From the NCBI GenBank assembly GCA_035540915.1, contig DATLFQ010000036.1:1-19638 (forward strand): DNA of 19,638 nucleotides, read 5' to 3'. Below, in pieces: positions 1 through 6,078 of the stretch (position 1 is its first letter; each line of letters starts with the position of its first letter). Source of the DNA: DATLFQ01 sp035540915 (GTDB lineage Bacteria > Actinomycetota > Acidimicrobiia > Acidimicrobiales > GCA-2861595). A model generated the notes under the pieces. The model ran no database searches, was not told where the DNA came from, and saw nothing but the letters and a program-made list of their open reading frames with translations. A program made the position numbers and the translations under genes.

Positions 1-2
1 CC

Positions 3-269
3 CTCCGCCACCGCACCGACGTCCCCGAGCTGTCGTCGTTCATCGTCGCCCTCATCCAGGCCGACGAGATGGGCGTCGCCATCTCCGAGGTGCTCAAGGT
101 CCAGGCCAGCCAGGTCCGGCTCAAGCGCCGCCAGCGGGCCCGGGAGAAGGGCGCCAAGACGCCGGTGAAGATCCTCTTCCCGCTCCTGATCGGCGTCTTC
201 CCCGCCATCTTCGTGGTGACCATCGGCCCCGGCGCCATCGACATCGCCCGGGCGTTCATGGGCAACTGA
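3..269 (+). CDS. tadC: TadC-type pilus platform protein, C-terminal part (cut by window edge)
   Basis: The reading frame is open from the first bases of the window and encodes the last 88 residues of a type II secretion F-domain (GspF/TadC) protein, an inner-membrane platform component of the Flp/Tad pilus. What is visible is the end of the cytoplasmic F domain (VPELSSF, LIQADEMGV), a basic KRRQRAREK stretch, then one transmembrane segment (about FPLLIGVFPAIFVVTIGP) and a short tail ending at a TGA. By eye it shares roughly half of its residues with the complete TadC at 10772-11686, including the VPEL, IQAD, KRRQ, PVK.LFPL and IGP blocks, so it is a paralogue from a different tad locus whose upstream genes lie to the left. 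The in-frame ATG at 69 is internal to the conserved domain and not a real start. Confidence 0.9.
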   Translation, partial: LRHRTDVPELSSFIVALIQADEMGVAISEVLKVQASQVRLKRRQRAREKGAKTPVKILFPLLIGVFPAIFVVTIGPGAIDIARAFMGN

Positions 270-296
270 GCCGCAGCTTCCCCAGCGGCGGCGGCG

Positions 297-324
297 CACG
301 GCCCCGGCTTCGGCCGGGGCCGTG
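297..324 (+). terminator. UUCG-capped hairpin after tadC
   Basis: A perfect 12-bp stem (297-308 with 313-324, CACGGCCCCGGC and its complement) closes on the extra-stable tetraloop TTCG (309-312), 27 nt after the tadC stop. There is no T-run after it, which is common for terminators or mRNA 3'-end stabilising hairpins in high-GC actinobacteria. I infer that it separates the tadC transcript from the pilin gene. Confidence 0.65.
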
Positions 325-336
325 GCGCGCTCAGGG

Positions 337-352
337 CGCACTGACTAGTGCG
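337..352. repeat. Short inverted repeat upstream of pilin gene
   Basis: CGCACT and AGTGCG face each other across a 4-nt loop (GACT). It lies between the tadC hairpin and the 18-bp palindrome, in the 182-base non-coding stretch 270-451 upstream of the pilin gene. It may be a regulator site or an RNA hairpin, or may be chance in G+C-rich DNA. Confidence 0.3.
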
Positions 353-365
353 GCCGGCGGCTCGA

Positions 366-383
366 ATGGCCCGATCGGGCCAT
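366..383. promoter_or_regulatory. 18-bp perfect palindrome upstream of Flp pilin gene
   Basis: ATGGCCCGATCGGGCCAT is identical to its reverse complement and sits 69 bases before the pilin start. A perfect two-fold site of this length in the leader of a pilin gene is a plausible operator for a dimeric regulator. I see no convincing -10 or -35 box nearby (only weak AT-containing stretches around 405-416), so the promoter is not assigned. Confidence 0.4.
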
Positions 384-434
384 GAACCCGCTCCGGCGCA
401 GCGCCGATACCTCTACAAGGAAGTTCTGACCCCC

Positions 435-441
435 GAAAGGA
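435..441 (+). promoter_or_regulatory. Ribosome binding site of the Flp pilin gene
   Basis: GAAAGGA lies 10 bases ahead of the ATG at 452. It is purine-rich in a C-rich surrounding and supports this start. Confidence 0.6.
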
Positions 442-451
442 AACCCACTCG

Positions 452-643
452 ATGCTCGCTCTGTTCTGCTGGTTCAAGAGCCGCCTCGCCGTCCAGGACG
501 AGCGCGGTGCGACTGCTGTGGAGTACGGCCTCATGGTCGCCCTGATCGCCGTGGCCATCATCCTGGCCGTGACGTTCCTCGGCGACCAGTTGACCGCCCT
601 GTTCAACGACGTCGGCCAGGAGGTCGACGGCGCCACCCCGTAG
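452..643 (+). CDS. flp: Flp/Fap-type pilin subunit
   Basis: A 63-residue prepilin, the structural subunit of Flp (type IVb) pili. A 19-residue leader ends in ERG (17-19); prepilin peptidase should cut after Gly19. The mature 44-residue protein begins ATAVEYGLMVALIAVAII, with the Glu at mature position +5 that is diagnostic of type IV pilins, followed by a long hydrophobic helix and a short polar tail (GQEVDGATP). The length and the EYGL signature are those of the Flp/Fap family. The gene has its own ribosome binding site, lies 182 bases after the tadC fragment, and is bracketed by two tetraloop hairpins, suggesting a separate abundant short mRNA. No prepilin peptidase gene is in the window. 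Leader residue Cys6 is unusual for a cytoplasmic leader but is removed on maturation. Confidence 0.93.
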   Translation: MLALFCWFKSRLAVQDERGATAVEYGLMVALIAVAIILAVTFLGDQLTALFNDVGQEVDGATP

Positions 644-674
644 CCGCCTCGACAGTCCCCCTGTCGCCGGTCCA

Positions 675-700
675 GAGGGCGCTCCGAAAGGGGCGCCCTC
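675..700 (+). terminator. GAAA-capped hairpin after pilin gene
   Basis: An 11-bp stem (675-685 with 690-700, one G-T wobble) closes on a GAAA (GNRA) tetraloop at 686-689, 31 bases after the pilin stop, with TTCGG rather than a T-run following. It is a strong candidate terminator or 3'-end stabiliser of the pilin mRNA. Confidence 0.65.
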
Positions 701-738
701 TTCGGCGCGACGAGAGGCCCCCACCCGACCGGGCCGGC

Positions 739-744
739 GAGGAG
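739..744 (+). promoter_or_regulatory. Ribosome binding site of the GT2 gene at 752
   Basis: GAGGAG lies 7 bases upstream of the ATG at 752. It is a near-consensus Shine-Dalgarno site that fixes the start. Confidence 0.7.
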
Positions 745-751
745 CATCGCG

Positions 752-1582
752 ATGAACCAGCGCCACGCCCATCGGCCCGGCCCGTCGCTGTCGCTGGTGG
801 TCCCCGTGTTCGACGAGGAGCACCGCGTCGCCGAGCGGGTTCCGGAGCTCCTGGACTTCGCGGCCGACTCGCCGCCCGGCAGCGAGTTGATCGTGGTGGA
901 CGACGGGAGCACCGACGCCACCGCCCAGGTGGTCACCCGGTTGCTGGCCGGGCGTCCAGACGTCCCCGCCCGGCTGCTGCGCCGCCCGCACGCCGGCAAG
1001 GGGGCCGCCGTGGCTGCCGGCCTGGCTGAGGCCACCGCCGACTACGCCGGCTTCTGCGACGTCGACCTGTCGACGCCGCTGGCCGACCTGGAGCGCGTGG
1101 TGAACGTCGCCCGGCAGGGGACCGTGCTGGCCATCGGGTCGCGTGACGTCGAGGCGGCCCGGCTCCTGCAGCCCGAGAGCCGGATGCGGGAGCTGCTGGG
1201 CCGGACCTACAACCGCCTCGTCCGCCTCACGCTGACGCCGGGCATCCGCGACACCCAGTGCGGCGCCAAGGTGGCGCACCGGGCGCTGTGGCGGGCGATC
1301 CTGCCGTGGTGCCGGGAGCAGGGCTTCGCCTGGGACGTGGAGGCGCTGGCCGTGGCGTGCCGGCTGGGCATCGCGGTCACCGAGGTGCCGGTCAACTGGA
1401 GCCATGACGAGCGCAGCCGGGTGCGGGTCGGCCGGGACGGGATCGCCATGGCGCTGGCCGTGCCCCGCATCGCCCGCCACCTGCAGGACGTCCCGGCCGC
1501 CCGGCCGATGCCGGCCCCTGTCCCGGCCCGGCCGGTCGCAGGGCTGGTTCCGCTACGGGTGGTCGACGGCCGTTCCCGCTGA
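752..1582 (+). CDS. GT2 glycosyltransferase, dolichyl-phosphate glucose/mannose synthase-like
   Basis: A 276-residue GT-A enzyme expected to transfer a sugar from a nucleotide donor to polyprenyl phosphate at the cytoplasmic membrane face. Visible motifs, in order: VVPVFDEE (16-23), VDDGSTD (49-55), the metal-binding CDVDLSTP (102-109), GSRD (129-132), DTQCGAK (167-173), the acceptor-region DVE (195-197) and EVPVNW (211-216). The DVDLSTP and DTQCGAK pair is typical of the ALG5-like branch. No transmembrane helix is evident, unlike some bacterial homologues. The Pro/Ala-rich tail after about residue 250 looks unconserved and overlaps the opposing gene by 30 bases. It follows the pilin terminator, so it is probably a separate transcript. 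The two neighbouring GT-C-like membrane proteins are plausible users of its lipid-linked sugar (inference). The sugar is unknown. Confidence 0.85.
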   Translation: MNQRHAHRPGPSLSLVVPVFDEEHRVAERVPELLDFAADSPPGSELIVVDDGSTDATAQVVTRLLAGRPDVPARLLRRPHAGKGAAVAAGLAEATADYAGFCDVDLSTPLADLERVVNVARQGTVLAIGSRDVEAARLLQPESRMRELLGRTYNRLVRLTLTPGIRDTQCGAKVAHRALWRAILPWCREQGFAWDVEALAVACRLGIAVTEVPVNWSHDERSRVRVGRDGIAMALAVPRIARHLQDVPAARPMPAPVPARPVAGLVPLRVVDGRSR

Positions 1583-3076
1583 GCGGTGCCGGCGGACCAG
1601 CAGCACCCCGGCCGGCTCGGCCACCACCTCCCGCCAGTCCGGCGTGGCCCGCAGCTGGTCCAGGAGCGGCCGGTCAGGCTCGGCGAGGACGCAGTCGACG
1701 CCGTTCTCCCGCAACCACTTCTCGGCGCCGGACCCGCCCTGGAGGAACCGCCGCTGCTCGAGAAGCGGCGCGGTGCCATAGACGTCGGCCCGGCTGTCCT
1801 GGGAAACCTTTACCCCCGGCCAGCGGGCGAAGAGGAGGTACCCGCCCTGCTCGTACTCGTTGAGGACCCGGCAGCCGTCGGGGATGGCAGCCACGGCGCC
1901 GGCCGGGAACCTCGACCGGTCGACGTGACCGGCCTTCCCGGCGGTGTCGACCGCCCCAACCAGCGCTGCCGCCAGCACGACCGCCCCGCCGGCGGCGAGC
2001 GGTCCGGCACGGGGCCCGGTGCGCGCCCGCAGCCGTGCGGAGCCGATCGTGGCGAAGCCGAGGGCCAGCTCCGGCCCGGCCAGAACCACGAACATCGGTG
2101 CGCTGCGGATGGCGTCCACCGTCGCGACGGCCAGAAGGGCGAGGGGCAGCACGACGTCGAGCCGGCGCCACCGCCCGGTGCGGATCAACGAGACCACGAC
2201 GAGCACGGCCACGATGGTCGCCATCAGGTCGGCGCCCTGGGCCAGGTCGGGGTGGCGGTACTCGCCGATGGCCAGGTCGCGGCCGAGGCCCCTGACCACC
2301 GGGGCATCGGTGTAGGTCAGCACTCCGTACGGCGTGGCCAGCACGGCCAGGGCGGCGACGGCGACGACGACCACCGGCCGGCCGGCGCGGCGGGAGGCGA
2401 CGGCATGGCCGGCGGCCATGGCACCGACGACGGCGACACCCAGTGGGGCCACGCCGTGGAGGTTGGCCCACAGGACGAAGGTCGCGGCCAGCCCGGCGAG
2501 GGCGCGGTTCGACCCGGACAGTGCGGGCCCGGCCAGCGCCACGGCCACCGGCAGGAGCAGGTAGCTGAACAGCTGCGGCCGCTCGTTGACGAACGGGATC
2601 AGCGCCAGGCCCGCCACCACCACGGCGGCCACGATGGGCCAGGGCCGGGCGCCCCGGCGCCGGGCGAGCGCCCCGATCGCCAGCAGCGTGACCGCGAACA
2701 GGCCGGCCCGCAGCACCGAGACCCCGGCCAGTCCGCCGACCCGCCGGGCCGCCTCGAAGACCGGATCGCCGGCCCACCCGTTGGGGTGCCAGCGATCTCC
2801 CAGAGCGGTCCACGAGAACGGGTCCCGGCGGGGGATCACCGACCGGTCGAGGATGTACTCGCCGGTGCGAAGATGCCACCAGCCGTCGTAGTCGCTCAGC
2901 GGGCCGGCCCGGAAGCCCGCAAGGCAGGCCACCACGAGGCCGAGGGCGACGGGCGCGGCGCGCTCCAACCGGCCCGGCGTCGTCCCGCGCGCTGGATCCG
3001 GGGACGGTGCTGGGACCACGGCCACCGGGACAGCTTGTCGGAGCGGCACGCCGGCGCCGCACCAGCCCGAGTGCAT
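1553..3076 (-). CDS. Polytopic membrane protein, GT-C glycosyltransferase-like
   Basis: About 507 residues with a cytoplasmic N-terminus, a first helix around residues 40-57, then SDYDGWWHLRTGEYIL (61-76), followed by RRDPFSWT (83-90) and WHPNGW (96-101). About ten further hydrophobic helices follow, then a C-terminal globular part containing NEYEQGGYLLF and QDSRADVYG. This D.WWHL...DPFS plus GGYL...DgR.D.Y layout matches a widespread uncharacterised actinobacterial membrane family with GT-C topology; the acid residues after helix 1 are where GT-C enzymes place catalytic residues. The start is uncertain: ATG at 3076 or ATG at 3088 are possible, and neither has a good ribosome site; in-frame GTG codons lie further in. 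Its start region overlaps the divergent ORF at 3087. Its 3' end runs 30 bases into the opposing GT2 gene. Confidence 0.75.
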   Translation of the reverse strand: MHSGWCGAGVPLRQAVPVAVVPAPSPDPARGTTPGRLERAAPVALGLVVACLAGFRAGPLSDYDGWWHLRTGEYILDRSVIPRRDPFSWTALGDRWHPNGWAGDPVFEAARRVGGLAGVSVLRAGLFAVTLLAIGALARRRGARPWPIVAAVVVAGLALIPFVNERPQLFSYLLLPVAVALAGPALSGSNRALAGLAATFVLWANLHGVAPLGVAVVGAMAAGHAVASRRAGRPVVVVAVAALAVLATPYGVLTYTDAPVVRGLGRDLAIGEYRHPDLAQGADLMATIVAVLVVVSLIRTGRWRRLDVVLPLALLAVATVDAIRSAPMFVVLAGPELALGFATIGSARLRARTGPRAGPLAAGGAVVLAAALVGAVDTAGKAGHVDRSRFPAGAVAAIPDGCRVLNEYEQGGYLLFARWPGVKVSQDSRADVYGTAPLLEQRRFLQGGSGAEKWLRENGVDCVLAEPDRPLLDQLRATPDWREVVAEPAGVLLVRRHRSAGTAVDHP

Positions 3077-3086
3077 ACTGGCCGCC

Positions 3087-3365
3087 ATGGATGAGCCGGC
3101 CGCCGGCCGCCAGGGGGAGCGCCAGTTCCACGACGAGCCGGCCACCGGCATCGCCCGGTTCGAGGTGGCCGAGGCGGAGCGGCTGCCCTTCGGCGACGAG
3201 GGCTTCGACCCGGCCTTCGGCAACTCGGCCCTCCGCCACCTCGCGCCGGCGCCTGCGGTGGCCGGAACGGTCCGCGTGCTCCGCCCGTCGGGCGCCGCGG
3301 TGTTCGCCGAGCCGTGCACGGTCCTGCAGGGGCCCGTCGCGGCCGACCATCCCCGCCGGGCCTGA
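3087..3365 (+). pseudogene. Remnant of a SAM-dependent methyltransferase
   Basis: A 92-codon ORF resembling pieces of a class I methyltransferase. It begins RQGERQFHDE (8-17), a recognisable N-terminal start of such enzymes, then jumps directly to the mid-domain region AEAERLPFGDEGFD (29-42), S.LRHL, and VLRPSGAAVFAEP (motif III area). The SAM-binding glycine motif (normally VLDVGCGxG), the region around it and the whole C-terminal third are missing. I read this as an internal deletion plus truncation, so catalysis is unlikely. Its TGA overlaps the ATG of the next gene (TGATG, 3363-3367), so even a dead peptide could matter for translational coupling. Its ATG at 3087 falls on the divergent gene's possible start codon. 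It could alternatively be a small functional protein, which I consider less likely. Confidence 0.6.
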
Positions 3366-5017
3366 TGGCGGCCGCCGGGCCGGCCCCGCTGGCTCGCCGA
3401 CCGCTCGTCGCCGTCGCCCTGCTGCTGGCTGCCTACGCCGTGCTGTCGCTGCTGAACGACCCCAGGGGTCAGCTCGGCTCGGACTCGGGGGGCAAGGTGG
3501 CCACGCTCAAGGTGATGAAGGAGCGGGACCGGCTCCGTCCCGACCTCGGCTACTGGGCCGAGCGGTACGACCCCGCTGGCCAGGTCCACCCGCTGGTCCT
3601 AACCCAGCGCGTCGACGACCGCTGGGTCAATGTCACCACCCTGCCGATGCTGTACGCCGCCTTCCCGCTCTACCGGCTCGGCGGCTACCGGCTGGCGCTG
3701 CTGGTGCCGATGCTGGGCGGGGTGGCGGCCGCACTGGCGGCGCGGGCGCTCGCCCGCCGCCTGGCGGATGGCGACGGCTGGTCCGCCTTCTGGCTGATCG
3801 GCCTGGCTTCCCCGGTCCTCGTCTACGCGCTCGACTTCTGGGAGCACACCGTCGGGCTGGCCGCCATGGCCTGGGGCGTCGTCGCGCTGTGGGACCTGGT
3901 GGAGGGGGAGCGGGGCCCGTGGGCGGCGCTGACCGCGGGTGGCCTGTTCGGCGTGGCCGCCACCATGCGCACCGAGGCGCTCGCCTACGGCGCGGTGGCG
4001 GTGGCGACGGCCGCCGTGTTCATGGTCGCCCGGCGGCGGCGCCTCGGCCCCGCGCTGATCACCGGGTCGCTCGCCGCCGCGGGGCTCGCCGTCCCGCTGC
4101 TGGCCAACCTGGCCCTGGAGGTGGCCGTCCTGGGGAAGCCGTTCCGCTCCGGGCGGGCGGCGGGGACGGCGGCCGACGCCGGCGCCGAGGCCGGCCTGCG
4201 CCTGCGCGAGGCGCTGGCCGGCGCCGTCGGCCTGTTCGACAAGACGGCGGCGCTGCCGCTCGTCCTCGGGCTCGCGCTGGTGACCCTGATGGCCGTCGCA
4301 GCGTGGCAGGCGGGTCGCCCGAGCGGGAACCGGCGAGTGGTCGCGCTCACGCTGGCGGGGGCCGCCGTCCTGTACGGCACCAGGGTGGCGCTGGGTCCGG
4401 CAGTGCTGCCCGGTCTCGCCGTTGCGGCGCCCCTGGCGGTGGTCGGCGGCGTGCTCGGGTGGCGCATCCCGCGAGCCCGCTACCTCCTGGTGGTGGCCCT
4501 GGCCGCCCTGCCGCTGGTCTGGGCGACGCAGTACCCGGGCGCCGCCCTCAACCACGTCGGGGCGCGCTACGTCCTTCTCAGCGGCCTGCTGCTCGCCACC
4601 CTCGGCGTGGTGGCGCTGGGCGGGCTGCCGCCGTGGGCCCAACGGGCGTTCCCGGCGCTGGCGGTCGCCGTCACGGCGTACGCCTTCTCGTTCATGGTCG
4701 TGCGGACCAACTCGTTCGCACGGGCCGGTGCCGAGTTGGCCGACCGCCCCGAGCCGGTCCTGGTCTCCCGGTTCTCCCACCTGCACCGCGACGGCGGAGC
4801 CTTCTACGGCGAGCACCTCTGGCTCTCGGCCGCGAGTGCCGCCGAGCAGCGGCTCGCAGTGGGCGTGGTGGAGCGGGCCGGCTTCGACCGCTTCGGGCTC
4901 GTGCTGCCGCCGGGCGCGGCGCCGGGCGAGATCGCCGGATGGCGCCGGAACGGCACCGACCGGGTCGAGCTCATCTCGGACCTGGACGTGACCGTGACGG
5001 CCTACGAGCGGGGCTGA
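3365..5017 (+). CDS. Polytopic membrane protein, putative GT-C glycosyltransferase
   Basis: About 550 residues from the ATG at 3365, which overlaps the TGA of the preceding ORF. Helix 1 spans about residues 13-30, followed by an extracytoplasmic stretch with GSDSGGKVATLKVM (38-51), PDLGYWAERYDPAG (59-72) and WVNVTTLPMLYAAFPLY (87-103). Multiple helices follow, interrupted by FWEHTVG and ATMRTEALAYG, then a soluble C-terminal part. An acidic residue in the first large loop (Asp40), the MRTEAL segment and about ten helices are like GT-C transferases using polyprenyl-phosphate sugars, but I cannot name a characterised homologue. No Shine-Dalgarno sequence precedes the ATG, so coupling is likely. 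Starting 51 bases earlier at 3314 would add only GC-rich shadow sequence. The 3' end overlaps the opposing GT4 gene by 16 bases, leaving no room for a terminator. Confidence 0.75.
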   Translation: MAAAGPAPLARRPLVAVALLLAAYAVLSLLNDPRGQLGSDSGGKVATLKVMKERDRLRPDLGYWAERYDPAGQVHPLVLTQRVDDRWVNVTTLPMLYAAFPLYRLGGYRLALLVPMLGGVAAALAARALARRLADGDGWSAFWLIGLASPVLVYALDFWEHTVGLAAMAWGVVALWDLVEGERGPWAALTAGGLFGVAATMRTEALAYGAVAVATAAVFMVARRRRLGPALITGSLAAAGLAVPLLANLALEVAVLGKPFRSGRAAGTAADAGAEAGLRLREALAGAVGLFDKTAALPLVLGLALVTLMAVAAWQAGRPSGNRRVVALTLAGAAVLYGTRVALGPAVLPGLAVAAPLAVVGGVLGWRIPRARYLLVVALAALPLVWATQYPGAALNHVGARYVLLSGLLLATLGVVALGGLPPWAQRAFPALAVAVTAYAFSFMVVRTNSFARAGAELADRPEPVLVSRFSHLHRDGGAFYGEHLWLSAASAAEQRLAVGVVERAGFDRFGLVLPPGAAPGEIAGWRRNGTDRVELISDLDVTVTAYERG

Positions 5018-6078
5018 CGCACGCGCGGCAGCGCAGCCCTGGCCAGCTCCCGCACGGCAGCCGCGAAGCGGGCGTGGTCGTCCCATACCTTGCGCTGGGC
5101 TGCGGCGGCCAGGGGGGCGCGGGCGGCGGGATCGGCGAGGTCGGCGAGGGCCCGGCGCCAGGCCGCCGGCGGCGCGCCGCGGGCGAGGAGCCGGCCCGTG
5201 ACGCCGTCGTCGACCTGTTCGGCCACCCCGCCGACAGCGGTGGTGACCACCACCGAGCCGAGTGCCTGGGCCAGCACCACGGCGGCGCTCTGGCTGGCCG
5301 TCCGGTTGGGCAGCACCGAGGCCGCCGACCCGGCCACCGCGTCCAGGAGGAACGCCGAGGAGACGTAGCCGGGCACCACCTCGGCTCCGGGGGCCGCAGC
5401 CGGCGCCCCGGCGCCCACCACCAGGAACCGCCACCCCGGCACGCCGGCGTCGGCCAGGTCCAGCACCGTGCGGGTGCCCTTGTTGTCCCGCCGGAGCACA
5501 CCGAAGTGGATGGCGGTGAGGCGGTCGTCGTCGACCGGAGCTCGTCCATCGCCGGGGCGTGGAACGTCGGCGGGGACCGGGAGTGGGACCTGGACCACGT
5601 CGCGTCCGCCGACGGCGGCGGACACTGCCCGGGCCACGTAGCCGCTGTGGGCGACGACCACGTCGGCCATGCGCAACGACCGTCCCAGCCCGGCCGCGGT
5701 GCCCCCCCACCAGCTGTGGGGCTGGTGGTTGTGGACGACCAGCACGACCACTGCGCCGGCCCGGCGGGCGGCGGCCAGGACCGGCCACTCCAGCGGCGGG
5801 GCCAGGTAGTTCTGCACGACGACCGTGGCCGGCCGGTGCTCCTCGATGAGGTCGACCGCTCGCCGGACCACGGCTCGGTGGGCGGCGACGCGCCCGGTCG
5901 GACCGCTTCCGCGGCTACCGGTGGCGGCCAGCTCCCGCCCGGGGCGGGTGGCGATGAGGACCGGCGCCCCGGCGGCCCGCAGTTCCCCGGCCCACGCGTC
6001 GGTGGTCTGTGCGATGCCGCCCCGGCCGAGCCAGTCGACCAGCAGGACGGACCGGCCCGCGGCTCCAGGGCGTGCCAC
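5002..6078 (-). CDS. GT4-family glycosyltransferase
   Basis: A 358-residue GT-B enzyme, last gene of the glycan operon, starting with GTG immediately after the flippase TGA (TGAGTG). The N-terminal domain starts VLLVDWLGRGGIAQ (11-24) with the Gly-rich acceptor loop, and VVQNYL and VHNHQPHSWWGG follow. The C-terminal donor domain has HFGVLRRDNKGT (191-202), VVGAG, and LPNRTASQSAAVVLAQALG (256-274), then AVGGVAEQVDDGVTGRLL. At the position of the family's EX7E pair this protein has Gln263 and Gln271. Subgroups with a QSG-type segment there are known in GT4, so this is more likely a subgroup trait than inactivation. It probably adds a sugar to the lipid-linked oligosaccharide in the cytoplasm. 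Donor and acceptor cannot be told from sequence. Confidence 0.85.
   Translation of the reverse strand: MARPGAAGRSVLLVDWLGRGGIAQTTDAWAGELRAAGAPVLIATRPGRELAATGSRGSGPTGRVAAHRAVVRRAVDLIEEHRPATVVVQNYLAPPLEWPVLAAARRAGAVVVLVVHNHQPHSWWGGTAAGLGRSLRMADVVVAHSGYVARAVSAAVGGRDVVQVPLPVPADVPRPGDGRAPVDDDRLTAIHFGVLRRDNKGTRTVLDLADAGVPGWRFLVVGAGAPAAAPGAEVVPGYVSSAFLLDAVAGSAASVLPNRTASQSAAVVLAQALGSVVVTTAVGGVAEQVDDGVTGRLLARGAPPAAWRRALADLADPAARAPLAAAAQRKVWDDHARFAAAVRELARAALPRVRQPRS

Noticed and set aside
413..1480. Minus-strand open frames opposite the pilin and the first GT2 gene
   Set aside because: They are antisense to two genes with unmistakable family motifs and show no domain of their own.
1586..3094. 502-codon open frame on the + strand opposite the membrane protein
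   Set aside because: Composition is Gly/Gln/His/Arg/Asp-rich with no hydrophobic core or motif; the opposite strand shows clear helices and family motifs.
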